Positions 8,269 through 16,124 of a DNA stretch of 64,000 nt are shown piece after piece. Origin of the DNA: Agrococcus baldri (GTDB lineage: Bacteria > Actinomycetota > Actinomycetes > Actinomycetales > Microbacteriaceae). The notes below the pieces were generated by a model that saw nothing but the letters and a program-made list of their open reading frames with translations, did not search any database and was not told the DNA's origin. Location: assembly GCA_900114805.1 (NCBI GenBank), contig FOZN01000002.1:372001-436000 (forward strand), written 5' to 3'. A program made the position numbers and the translations under genes. How positions within the stretch are numbered: position 1 is the first letter of the stretch; each line of letters begins with the position of its first letter.

Positions 8269-9561
8269 CTACTCGTAGCGCAGCGCCTCGATCGGGTGCT
8301 GGCGCGCCGCCCGGCGGGCGGGCAGCGTGCCGGCGAGAAACGCGATCGCCATCACCACCGCGATGATGACGGCCACCGAGAGCGGCTCGAAGCGCACGAT
8401 CTCGAGCCCCGGCAGCTCGGCGAAGAGCCCCTCGGCCAGCAGCGGCGCCGCGATGAGCCCGGTGAGGATGGCGACGCCCGCGCCGATCGCGCTGCCGAGG
8501 AAGCCGATGAACACCGCCTCCATCGAGAACAGCCCGAAGACCTTGCCCGAGCGCATCCCCATCGCCTTCATCAGGCCGATCTCGCGGGTGCGCTCCTGCA
8601 CGCTCATCAGCAGCGTGTTGACGATGCCGAAGCCGGCAGCCAGCAGCGCGATCACCGCGAACGCGTTCAGGATGCCCGTGACCACGTCGATCACGGTCTT
8701 GAACGCGCCGATCTGGTCGGCCGTCGTCTGGCCCTGGAAGCCCGCCTCGAGCAGGTCGACCTTGATCGCGGCGATCTGCTCGGGGGTCGACGCCGGGTCG
8801 ATGGTCGCGTTGGTGGCGAGGTACACGGGTGCGACGTCGCCGGTGATGCCGCTCTGCTGCGCCTCCTGCACCGCATCGGCGAGCGCCTGGTTGCCCTCGG
8901 CGCCGAGGCTCAGCAGCCCCGGATTCGTGACCCCTGCGATGACCGCGCCGACCTCGTGGTGCTCGCCCACCGCATCCGTCACCCCGAGGGTGACCGGCTG
9001 ACCGATGGCGGCCTCAGCGTCGGTGTAGCCGAGCGCCTCGACGTAGTCGGCGGGCAGCTGCACCTGCCTCTCGGCGCGGTCGTCGACGGCCGCGCCTGCG
9101 GCCAGATCGGGGATGAACGCTCCGGAGGCGAGGTCGATCGGCAGCTCGTACTGCTGGGAGCCCGCCGCTGCTATGTAGTCCACCGGCATCGAGACCATGG
9201 GCGAGACGCCGGTGATGCCCTCGACCTCGGCGATGCGCTCAAGGTCTGCCTCATTCATGCCGCCCGCGGCCATGCCGGGAGGGCCGTCGATGCTCGCGCC
9301 GCCGGTGGCGCGCTCGGGGTCGTAGACGGCGGGGCCGTCGGCGACCGGGCCGTCGGCGGGCGCGGGCGTGACCGCGAGCACGCCGGGGGCGCCGATCGCA
9401 CCGACCTGGCTGTCGATGAAGCTCGAGACGCCGGCGCCGATCGCGCTCGTCATCGTGAGCGTGAACGCGCCGATGAAGATGGCGATCACGGTGAGCGAGG
9501 TGCGCAGCTTGCTGCGGAAGGTGTTCTGCACCGCCGAGGCGATGACGTCGCGGGTCTTCAT
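8269..9561 (-). CDS. ABC transporter permease, MacB/FtsX type
   Basis: A 430-residue permease with the MacB-like layout: one N-terminal helix (about residues 20-45, LTVIAIFIGAFTLTM), a long extracytoplasmic domain (about 50-290) and three C-terminal helices. The cytoplasmic loop MSVQERTREIGLMKAMG and the C-terminal LPARRAARQHPIEALRYE are family signatures. Such permeases do not carry solute through the membrane by themselves; they transmit ATPase motion to the outside, exporting peptides, lipids or antibiotics. The start codon overlaps the end of the ATPase gene by 4 bp (ATGA), so the two are translationally coupled. Confidence 0.92.
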   Translation of the reverse strand: MKTRDVIASAVQNTFRSKLRTSLTVIAIFIGAFTLTMTSAIGAGVSSFIDSQVGAIGAPGVLAVTPAPADGPVADGPAVYDPERATGGASIDGPPGMAAGGMNEADLERIAEVEGITGVSPMVSMPVDYIAAAGSQQYELPIDLASGAFIPDLAAGAAVDDRAERQVQLPADYVEALGYTDAEAAIGQPVTLGVTDAVGEHHEVGAVIAGVTNPGLLSLGAEGNQALADAVQEAQQSGITGDVAPVYLATNATIDPASTPEQIAAIKVDLLEAGFQGQTTADQIGAFKTVIDVVTGILNAFAVIALLAAGFGIVNTLLMSVQERTREIGLMKAMGMRSGKVFGLFSMEAVFIGFLGSAIGAGVAILTGLIAAPLLAEGLFAELPGLEIVRFEPLSVAVIIAVVMAIAFLAGTLPARRAARQHPIEALRYE

Positions 9562-10301
9562 GCCGAGACCTCCTGGACAGCGCTCGCGACGGTGCGCGAG
9601 GGGGCGGATGCGGTGGGTTCGGGCGCGTCGATCTCGAGGCCGTCACGCAGATGGATCTGCCGGTCGCAGCGGGCGGCGAGCTCCTCGTCGTGCGTGACGA
9701 TCACGAGCGTGATGCCCTGCTCGCGGTTGAGGTCGAACAGGATGTCTTCGACCAGGCCACCGGTGACGGTGTCGAGGTTGCCGGTGGGCTCGTCGGCGAA
9801 GATCACGGTCGGGCTGTTCACGAGCGCGCGAGCGATGACCGCTCGCTGCTTCTGGCCGCCCGAGAGCGCCGTCGCCCTGTTCTTCGCCTTGTCGTCGAGC
9901 TCGAGCGCGCGCAGCGCCGCCATGCCGCGCTCGGTGCGCTCGCGGGCGCCGACGCCGGCGATCTTCAGCGGCAGCACGACGTTCTCGAGCACCGTGGCAT
10001 CCGGCACCAGGAAGAACTGCTGGAAGACGAAGCCGAAGTCGCGGTTGCGCAGCCGGTGGATGTCGGTCTGGCTCAGGCTCGCCGAGTCGACGCCCTCGAT
10101 CGCCAGCGTGCCGGCGTCGGGGGCATCCAGCAGCGCGAGGATGTGCATGAGGGTCGACTTGCCGGAGCCCGACTTGCCGATGATCGCGAGCGACTCGCCC
10201 CTGCGCACCTGCATCGACACCCCCTTGAGCGCGTCGAAGCGGCCGTCGCCGCGGCCGTAGGACTTCTGGATGGCGGATGCGTCCAGGACGAGATCGGGCA
10301 T
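9558..10301 (-). CDS. ABC transporter ATP-binding protein, MacB/LolD type
   Basis: A 247-residue ATPase with Walker A GKSGSGKS (about 42-49), Q-loop FVFQQFFLVPD, signature ALSGGQKQR, Walker B VIFADEPTGNLD and H-loop VTHDEEL. The DEPTGNLD and the short signature loop place it with the MacB/LolD/FtsE group. The last 30 residues are a Pro/Ala/Ser-rich extension beyond the usual end. It is the first gene of a two-gene operon with the permease, which overlaps it by 4 bp. The substrate is not predictable. Confidence 0.94.
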   Translation of the reverse strand: MPDLVLDASAIQKSYGRGDGRFDALKGVSMQVRRGESLAIIGKSGSGKSTLMHILALLDAPDAGTLAIEGVDSASLSQTDIHRLRNRDFGFVFQQFFLVPDATVLENVVLPLKIAGVGARERTERGMAALRALELDDKAKNRATALSGGQKQRAVIARALVNSPTVIFADEPTGNLDTVTGGLVEDILFDLNREQGITLVIVTHDEELAARCDRQIHLRDGLEIDAPEPTASAPSRTVASAVQEVSA

Positions 10302-10447
10302 GGTGGCTCCATGAGGGTCGGGCTGCGATGCGCGACCGAAGCCGCAGCAGCGATTCGAGCCTGCCCCGGCGATGGCGGGTCGGACAGGGGGCTGACCCTA
10401 CGCTTCTCCCCCGGCTGCCCGACGCTCAGAATCCTGTCAGCAGATTT

Positions 10448-10474
10448 TTGGCACTCTCCAGGCAAGAGTGCCAA
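10448..10474 (+). promoter_or_regulatory. CIRCE element (HrcA operator) upstream of hsp20
   Basis: TTGGCACTC-N9-GAGTGCCAA differs from the CIRCE consensus TTAGCACTC-N9-GAGTGCTAA by one compensated base in each arm, so the inverted repeat is perfect. It lies 92 bp upstream of the hsp20 start codon. The hrcA gene is not in this window. Confidence 0.9.
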
Positions 10475-10566
10475 CAATGGAGCCGTCCCCGCGGTAGCCG
10501 CGGGGCTGCCACAGACACCGGGGCCGCCGCACGGGGCGGCGGCTCGCGAACGAGGAGGTGGTTGTC

Positions 10567-11049
10567 ATGGCACTGACCTTCGATCCCTTCCGCGAGATGG
10601 ATCGCATGGCCGCACGCCTGCTGACGAGCGGCGGCACGCAGCGATCGGCGAGCTGGATGCCGATGGACCTCTACCGGTCCGGAGATCACTACGTCGTGAA
10701 CGTCGACCTCCCGGGCGTGGATCCGGGCTCGATCGAGCTGGACGTCGACGCCAACACGCTCACGATCCAGGCCGAGCGCACCATCGGTGCCGCCGACGGT
10801 GCGCAGTGGCTCGCGCAGGAGCGACCGGCCGGCCGCTACATCCGCCAGCTCGGGCTCGGCGCCGATGTCGACCTCGAGCGCATCCAGGCGAACTACGAGC
10901 ACGGCGTGCTGATGCTCACGATCCCGATCGCCGAGCGCGCGAAGCCGCGCAGGATCACGGTCGAGCAGCGCGGCCGGCAGACCTCGATCGACGCCGGCTC
11001 CGGCTCCGAGGCCGGCGCGACAGCGGGGGCGGTCGCAGAGGGCGCCTGA
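10567..11049 (+). CDS. Small heat-shock protein, Hsp20/alpha-crystallin family
   Basis: A 160-residue ATP-independent holdase. The N-terminus MALTFDPFREMDRMAARLL is the usual Hsp20 start; the alpha-crystallin domain runs from about residue 34 (MPMDLYRSGDHYVVNVDLPG) to 138, and the conserved GVLMLTIPIAERAKPRRI stretch carries the I-P-I motif used for oligomer contacts. The C-terminal tail is Gly/Ala/Ser-rich. The ATG at 10567 has a strong ribosome site (GAGGAGGTGG). It is monocistronic, with a CIRCE site upstream and a strong terminator downstream. Confidence 0.95.
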   Translation: MALTFDPFREMDRMAARLLTSGGTQRSASWMPMDLYRSGDHYVVNVDLPGVDPGSIELDVDANTLTIQAERTIGAADGAQWLAQERPAGRYIRQLGLGADVDLERIQANYEHGVLMLTIPIAERAKPRRITVEQRGRQTSIDAGSGSEAGATAGAVAEGA

Positions 11050-11061
11050 GCCGACCTGCAC

Positions 11062-11105
11062 GGCGCCCCGTCGGGCTGCGCTCCCCCGCGGACCGACGGG
11101 GCGCC
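11062..11105. terminator. Bidirectional terminator after hsp20
   Basis: GGCGCCCCGTCGG (11062-11074) and CCGACGGGGCGCC (11093-11105) are a perfect 13-bp inverted repeat with an 18-nt loop between two convergent genes. There is no clear U-tract, as is common in GC-rich actinobacteria. Confidence 0.8.
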
Positions 11106-11113
11106 GCCGTGCG

Positions 11114-11776
11114 TCAGCCCTGTTCGACCAGCCGCTCCTTGCCGTCGACCACCTCGAAGGCCGCGGTGCGGAACGGGGCCGGAATGAGCGTCATCGCGAC
11201 GCACCCGTTCGTGGCGACCCGCGCATCCGTCACGTCGAACCCGGTCGGGCTCGCCTGCTCGAAGACGCGCTTGCCCGAGCCGATCGCGGCCGGCACCACG
11301 ATCAGCCGCAGCTCGTCGAGCAGCCGCTCGGCGAGCAGCGTCTGCAGCAGCTGCCACGAGCCGTGCACCTGCAGCTCGCCCTCGCCCTCGTCCTTCAGGC
11401 TGCGGATGCGTGCAAGCACGTCGTCGGCGACGACCGACGTCGTCGAGGCCCACGGCCCGTCGCCCGCCATCGGGCCCGAGCCGCCCATCGTGGTCGAGAC
11501 CACGTGCTTCGGCGCCGCATTGAGCCTGGCGGCGACGCGGTCGTCAGGGTCGGTCACCCGCGACCAGTAGTCGGCCATCATGTCGTAGGTCGTGCGGCCG
11601 AACAACAGCGCCGTGGTGCCGCCGAACCACCCGTCGACGGTCTTGGCGACCACGTCGTCGAAGATCGTGGCGCCCCAGCCGCCCCCGCGGAAGCCGCCGG
11701 TCGTGTCCTCCTCGGCGCCGCCGGGGCCCTGCATGACGCCGTCGAGGGTCATGAACTCGTGCGCGACCAGTCGCAT
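11114..11776 (-). CDS. Dihydrofolate reductase-like protein (RibD C-terminal domain family)
   Basis: A 220-residue single-domain protein. The start MRLVAHEFMTLDGVMQGPGG and later LLFGRTTYDMMADYW, HGSWQLLQTLLAERLLDELRL and VVPAAIGSGKRVFE are the signatures of stand-alone RibD C-terminal/DHFR-fold reductases, which bind NADPH. They are not the housekeeping folate reductase, and their substrates are mostly unknown. The ATG at 11776 has a clear GGAGGAGCG ribosome site; the frame upstream is not needed. It converges on hsp20 across the terminator. Confidence 0.88.
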   Translation of the reverse strand: MRLVAHEFMTLDGVMQGPGGAEEDTTGGFRGGGWGATIFDDVVAKTVDGWFGGTTALLFGRTTYDMMADYWSRVTDPDDRVAARLNAAPKHVVSTTMGGSGPMAGDGPWASTTSVVADDVLARIRSLKDEGEGELQVHGSWQLLQTLLAERLLDELRLIVVPAAIGSGKRVFEQASPTGFDVTDARVATNGCVAMTLIPAPFRTAAFEVVDGKERLVEQG

Positions 11777-11810
11777 CGCTCCTCCTCCGTCTCGTGGAAG
11801 CGTGCTCCCG

Positions 11811-12416
11811 TCAGCCGTCCGCCGCAAGGGGCGGGCCGACGCGTCGCGCCTCGCGGCGCGCGATCGCGAGCCACGTGCGCGGTCCGGCGAGCCAGCCGAT
11901 CAGCGCCGAGAGCGCGATCGAGGCCACCACCCAGATCGAGGCGATGATCCAGAAGCCGACCACGCCGGTCAGCAGCACGAGCAGTCCGAGCAGCCAGCTC
12001 GACAGCGTCGAGAGCACGGCCTGCAGGCCGGTGCCTATCGCTGCGCCGCGCACGGTGACGGCGGTCGCGCCGACCACACCGGCCGTCCGCATCCGCCGCA
12101 CGCTCAGCCAGCAGCCGAGCGCGATCGCGGCGACCGCGAGCAGCACCAGCCCGAGCACGAGCGGCACCAGCCAGCCGGGATCGAGCTGCTCGATCCACGC
12201 GATGACGCTGCGCCCCCACTCGACGTCGTCGAAGAGATCGATGATCACCGAGCGGATGACCGCCAGCACGAGGGCGGCCACCAGCAGGCCCCACACCAGT
12301 CCCGCGCCCGCGGCGACCAGCGAGAGGCCGATGGCGCCCGCCGACGTCACGGCGGCGCGCTGCCTCGCGTCGAGCGGATCGGTCGGCTTGGGCCGGCGGG
12401 CGCCTCGCGGACTCAT
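11811..12416 (-). CDS. Four-helix membrane protein of a three-gene cluster, function unknown
   Basis: A 201-residue protein with about four hydrophobic helices: AGAIGLSLVAAGAGLVWGLL, WLVPLVLGLVLLAVAAIALG, a helix around the STLSSWLLGLLVLLTG stretch, and one ending in LSALIGWLAG. The short basic N-terminus (MSPRGARRPKP) is cytoplasmic. Its ATG overlaps the stop codon of the upstream gene by 4 bp (ATGA), so it is translationally coupled. The three proteins at 11811-14629 share similar size and helix layout in their membrane parts and may be diverged paralogues or subunits. I do not recognise the family. Confidence 0.7.
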   Translation of the reverse strand: MSPRGARRPKPTDPLDARQRAAVTSAGAIGLSLVAAGAGLVWGLLVAALVLAVIRSVIIDLFDDVEWGRSVIAWIEQLDPGWLVPLVLGLVLLAVAAIALGCWLSVRRMRTAGVVGATAVTVRGAAIGTGLQAVLSTLSSWLLGLLVLLTGVVGFWIIASIWVVASIALSALIGWLAGPRTWLAIARREARRVGPPLAADG

Positions 12417-13771
12417 CGCGGGTCGCGGCCCCACGGGTCTGCCGCGCTCGAGGGCTCGCCGCGCAGCTGCACCGCGGTGAGCTCTGCCTCGTCGCGAGCG
12501 CGGGCCGCCGCCTCCTCGGCCTCGGCGATCGCCCGGTAGTCGACGCGCGGCCGCGCCTGCGAGAGGAACAGCCAGCCGAACAGCATGCCGACGCCGCCGG
12601 TGAGCAGCACGGCGAGACCCAGCTCCCAGAACAGCACCTCCCACATGGTGCCGGTCGTGAGGGAGGCGTCGGCACCCATCAGCACCACGATGAATCCGCC
12701 GATGAGCGCGAACGGCCACACCACCATGCCGATCAGCCCCGTCGCGGCGGTCGTGCACAGCCACGCCAGCCAGGTGGAGCGGTGCGGCTTCGCGAGGCCG
12801 GCCGATCGCGCCCACAGAGCGTGCAGCAGCCAGCCGGCGGCGAGCAGTCCGCCGCCGACGAGCGCGCCGATGATGGCGGTCGCCCACACGCGGTCGGGCA
12901 TCGTCCAGCGGGCGATCACCGCGGTGAACGAGTCGGCCTCGAAGTCGCTCATCGAGTCGCCGGAGACGTGGAGCAGGAACGCGCAGGTGACGATGAGCGT
13001 GAAGGCGGTCAGCAGGTGGGTCGCGAACGCCATCAGCGTCTGCCCGAGCCACGAGCTCAGCAGCGCCGCCGAGCGCTGCCGCTTGCTCCACGCCACGCGC
13101 GGCGGCAGCATCGGGGCATACGAGCCGGGTGCATAGGCCACCGGCTGCATGTACGGGTAGGGCCCGGATGCGTAGGCTGGCGCCGCGCCGGCCGGGTACG
13201 CGACGATCGGACTCGTGCCGACAGTGCCGGGGTAGGGCAATCCGGGGTACAGCTGCTCGTAGATCGCCCTGGGCTGCGCCGGTGCCGCACCCGGCGCCGG
13301 ACCGTAGGGGGCGACCGCGGAGGGGTTCGCCGCATACGGCGCCGGGCGCGGTGGAGGACCCGGGTACGGCCCCATCGGCTGCACGTGCTGCCTGTGGGCC
13401 GCCGGCTGCTGCCAGCCGGTCGGCACGAGGCGCTGCGGCATCGACTCGGCCACCGCCGGCATGAGGCCCGGCGGCATGAGCTGTCCCGGCATGCCGGCGC
13501 CGGGATTCGCGACCGCCTGCTCGTGCTCCTGCCCGCCCAGCCCGAGCCGGGCGCGCCGGGCGCGAGCGCGATCCTGCGCGCGGTTCTCGATCGCCGTGGT
13601 CGGCACGAGCGCGTCGGCGCGCGGTGCGGAAGGCGCCGGCATCCGCTTGGCGCGCCCGGCGGCTGCGGCGCGGGCGGCGGCATCCGCGGGCACCGGTGAG
13701 TCCGCTCCGGGCGGTGGCGGCGCGCCACCGACGGCCGCGCTCGGGTCGCCGGATTCGGGTCGCTCAGCCAC
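12413..13771 (-). CDS. Membrane protein with long proline/alanine-rich cytoplasmic N-terminus
   Basis: A 452-residue protein starting with GTG. Residues 1-235 are low-complexity, rich in Pro, Ala, Tyr and Gly (PYPGPPPRPAPYAANP, YPAGAAPAYASGPYPY), like other actinobacterial proteins with disordered cytoplasmic arms. Four helices follow between about residues 250 and 410, then an acidic/Arg-rich tail containing RAIAEAEEAAARARDEAEL, a likely short coiled coil. The start codon lies 9 bp after the preceding stop. The function is unknown; the context is a three-gene membrane cluster behind hspR. Confidence 0.7.
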   Translation of the reverse strand: MAERPESGDPSAAVGGAPPPPGADSPVPADAAARAAAAGRAKRMPAPSAPRADALVPTTAIENRAQDRARARRARLGLGGQEHEQAVANPGAGMPGQLMPPGLMPAVAESMPQRLVPTGWQQPAAHRQHVQPMGPYPGPPPRPAPYAANPSAVAPYGPAPGAAPAQPRAIYEQLYPGLPYPGTVGTSPIVAYPAGAAPAYASGPYPYMQPVAYAPGSYAPMLPPRVAWSKRQRSAALLSSWLGQTLMAFATHLLTAFTLIVTCAFLLHVSGDSMSDFEADSFTAVIARWTMPDRVWATAIIGALVGGGLLAAGWLLHALWARSAGLAKPHRSTWLAWLCTTAATGLIGMVVWPFALIGGFIVVLMGADASLTTGTMWEVLFWELGLAVLLTGGVGMLFGWLFLSQARPRVDYRAIAEAEEAAARARDEAELTAVQLRGEPSSAADPWGRDPR

Positions 13772-13780
13772 GGTGCCGGA

Positions 13781-14629
13781 TCAGCCCTTCGCGCCCGCTG
13801 GTGCCGTCGCGCTGCCGGGCACGCCGGTCACGACCGTCGCCCGGAAGACCGAGCCCATCCACAGCCACACGAGCACGCCCACGATGACCGCGATCACCAC
13901 CGAGGCGACCAGGAACAGCAGCAGCGCGAACAGCGCGTTCGCGATCACCGCCGAGATGCCGCCGTCGCCGAGCTGGAACACCAGGCCGGCCAGCGCGCCC
14001 GCGCCCGCCTGCAGGATCGCCGACAGCCCCAGCGCCATCGGCACGGCCGTGAGCGTCACCAGCACCGGGTGGAACACCCCGTGCGCCCGCAGCACCAACC
14101 ACGACAGCACGAAGCCGCCCAGCAGCAGCACGGCACCGATCACGATCAGCCAGAACGACACGTTGCCGAACGAGGTGGGGTCGACCTGCGTGATCGACCG
14201 GTCGAGCTCGCGCACCTGCGCCTCGCTCGCGAACAGCGCAGCGACGGCCATGATCACCGACTTGAACACCGTCGTGGCGTACCAGGCGCCGATCGGCACG
14301 GCCAGCGTGATGAGCCCGAGCGTCACCAGCGGCAGCCCGAGCGCACCGGCGATCATCACCCCGCGGCGCTCGCGCTTGCCGAGCCCGGGTCGATGCACCT
14401 GCACCGTCTCGATCTGCACGTCACCATGACGGATGCGCTCGGCCGCGTCCGCGTCGCCGAGCGGTCTGGTCGCGACCGCGGTGGGCGCATCGCTCGCCGG
14501 TGCAGCCGCGACCGGCGCGGCCTCGCGCGCGGTCGAGCGCCGCAGCCTCGTCTCGCCGTCGTCGGTCGGCAGCGGGATGGGCGCGGAGTCGTCGCGCCGC
14601 ACGGGACGGGGCTTCGGGGTCTGTTCCAC
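13781..14629 (-). CDS. Membrane protein, first gene of the three-gene cluster, function unknown
   Basis: A 282-residue protein with a hydrophilic N-terminus of about 90 residues (VEQTPKPRPVRRDD, then an Ala-rich segment) and about four helices, including LGLPLVTLGLITLAVPIGAWY, FWLIVIGAVLLLGGFVLSWLVL and ALFALLLFLVASVVIAVIVG. GTG at 14627-14629 is the only credible start after the hspR stop 48 bp upstream; no strong ribosome site is visible, so the start is tentative. It is on the same strand as hspR and may be read through from the heat-shock operon. Confidence 0.65.
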   Translation of the reverse strand: MEQTPKPRPVRRDDSAPIPLPTDDGETRLRRSTAREAAPVAAAPASDAPTAVATRPLGDADAAERIRHGDVQIETVQVHRPGLGKRERRGVMIAGALGLPLVTLGLITLAVPIGAWYATTVFKSVIMAVAALFASEAQVRELDRSITQVDPTSFGNVSFWLIVIGAVLLLGGFVLSWLVLRAHGVFHPVLVTLTAVPMALGLSAILQAGAGALAGLVFQLGDGGISAVIANALFALLLFLVASVVIAVIVGVLVWLWMGSVFRATVVTGVPGSATAPAGAKG

Positions 14630-14676
14630 GCGCTCATCATGGCACCGGAGCCAGCGCGCCGGCCGACGGCGGCGGG

Positions 14677-15111
14677 TCAGTCGCGCCGGTGCGGGCGCCA
14701 GAGCACCACGGCGCCCGGCCTCGATGGGCGGGCGCCCGCGCGGATCGAGGTGATGCCCCCGTGCCCGGCCGCGAACACGCGCCGGCCCGTCTGCTGCATC
14801 ACCGCATCCGCCAGTGCACCCTCGAGCTCGCGCACGCGCTCGCGCAGCTCGCGGTTCTCGTCGCTCATGTCGAGGATGCGGCGGATGCCCTCGAGCGAGA
14901 CGCCCTCGCCCGAGAGCAGCTGCACCTGCTTGAGCCGGCCGACATCGCGCATCGAGTAGCGGCGGGTGTTGCCGGCGGTGCGGGCCGGTTCGACCAAGCC
15001 GAGCCGGTCGTACTGGCGCAGCGTCTGCGCGTGCAGGCCCGCCAGCTCGGCGGCCGCCGCGATCGAGAAGATCGGCGACGACTCGTCGAGTCCAGCGGGC
15101 TGCCCGAGCAT
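14677..15111 (-). CDS. hspR: HspR, MerR-family heat-shock repressor
   Basis: A 144-residue MerR-type protein with the HTH and wing FSIAAAAELAGLHAQTLRQYDRLGLVEP (about residues 15-43), the RRYSMRDVGRLKQVQLLSGEGVSLEGIRRIL helices and a C-terminal coiled coil (ENRELRERVRELEGAL). HspR binds HAIR sequences and needs DnaK as co-repressor, so its gene normally ends the dnaK operon, as here. Its ATG overlaps the dnaJ stop codon by one base (TGATG). Three HAIR sites are present in the window: one before clpB and two before dnaK. Confidence 0.95.
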   Translation of the reverse strand: MLGQPAGLDESSPIFSIAAAAELAGLHAQTLRQYDRLGLVEPARTAGNTRRYSMRDVGRLKQVQLLSGEGVSLEGIRRILDMSDENRELRERVRELEGALADAVMQQTGRRVFAAGHGGITSIRAGARPSRPGAVVLWRPHRRD

Positions 15112-16073
15112 CAGTTCGCCTTGGCCTTCGCCACCAGGTCGGCGCGCGGCGACTCGTTCGGGCCCGCCTTGACGAAGGCCTCGAGGTGCTCGACCTGCTC
15201 CTTGGTGAGGTGCGCCGGCACGACCACCTGGATGCTGGCAAGCAGGTCGCCGGTGCCCTTCTTGCCGGCCACGCCGCGGCCCTTGACGCGCAGCACGCGG
15301 CCGCTCGGGGTGCCGGGGGCGACCTTCAGGCGCACCGGGCTGCCGCCCAGCGTCGGCACCTCTATGGTCGCGCCCAGGGCCGCCTCGGCGAAGGTCACCG
15401 GCACGTCGAGGCGCAGGTTGAGGCCGTCCATCGTGAAGACCGGATGCGGTCGCACCTGCACCGTCAGGATGAGGTCGCCGGGCGGGCCGCCGGTGGTGGA
15501 CGCGTCGCCCTTGCCGGCCAGCTTGATCTTCTGGCCGTCGTGCACGCCGGCGGGGATCTTCACCGTCATCGTCTTGCCGCCGACGGTGAGCTTGAGCGTG
15601 TCGCCCTGCACCGCCGAGGTGAAGTCGAGCGCCGCGCGGGCCGTGATGTCGCGGCCCTTCGCGGGGCGCCGCGCGCCGCCGAAGCCGCTGAAGCCACCAG
15701 CACCGCCGCCGCCGAACATGCCGCCCAGCAGGTCGTCGAAGTCGCCCTGCGAGTACTGCACCCGCGGGCCGCCGCCGAAGCCGCCGAAGACATCCTCGAA
15801 GCCGCCGGAGCCGCCCGGGGCGAAGCGCGGACGGCCGCCGGCCATCGCGCGCACCGCGTCGTACTCCTGCCGCTGCTTGGGGTCGGCGAGCACCGCGTGC
15901 GCCTCGGAGATCTCCTTGAAGCGCGCCTCGGCGGCAGCGTCGCCCGGGTTCGAATCCGGGTGGAACTGCCGCGCGAGCTTGCGGTACTGCTTCTTCAGAT
16001 CAGCGGCCGAGACATCCTTGGCGACGCCCAGCACAGCGTAGAAGTCCTTGTCGAACCAGTCATTGCTGGCCAT
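15111..16073 (-). CDS. dnaJ: DnaJ-type co-chaperone without the zinc-finger domain
   Basis: A 320-residue class B J-protein that stimulates the DnaK ATPase and delivers substrates. The J domain (residues 8-72) has the HPD motif in RQFHPDSNPGD. A Gly/Phe-rich linker follows (about 75-140, with GGFEDVFGGFGGG and GGMFGGGGAGGFSGFGG), then two beta-sandwich substrate domains to about residue 295. There is no CXXCXGXG repeat; the whole protein has no cysteine. That is the CbpA/DnaJ2-like layout, in the operon position where Streptomyces and mycobacteria carry a zinc-finger DnaJ. Its ATG has the ribosome site AGGAGGTGACGCC. Confidence 0.93.
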   Translation of the reverse strand: MASNDWFDKDFYAVLGVAKDVSAADLKKQYRKLARQFHPDSNPGDAAAEARFKEISEAHAVLADPKQRQEYDAVRAMAGGRPRFAPGGSGGFEDVFGGFGGGPRVQYSQGDFDDLLGGMFGGGGAGGFSGFGGARRPAKGRDITARAALDFTSAVQGDTLKLTVGGKTMTVKIPAGVHDGQKIKLAGKGDASTTGGPPGDLILTVQVRPHPVFTMDGLNLRLDVPVTFAEAALGATIEVPTLGGSPVRLKVAPGTPSGRVLRVKGRGVAGKKGTGDLLASIQVVVPAHLTKEQVEHLEAFVKAGPNESPRADLVAKAKAN

Positions 16074-16124
16074 GCGGCGTCACCTCCTCCTGCCTCATCG
16101 GCGCTGCATCCATCCCTCTCGGGC

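Noticed and set aside
15943-15960. CCCGGGTTCGAATCCGGG looks like a tRNA T-arm
   Set aside because: It lies inside the dnaJ J-domain on the coding frame (HPDSNPGD region on the minus strand); no acceptor stem, D-arm or anticodon arm can be drawn around it. It could serve as a tRNA-like attachment site by chance but there is no integrase.
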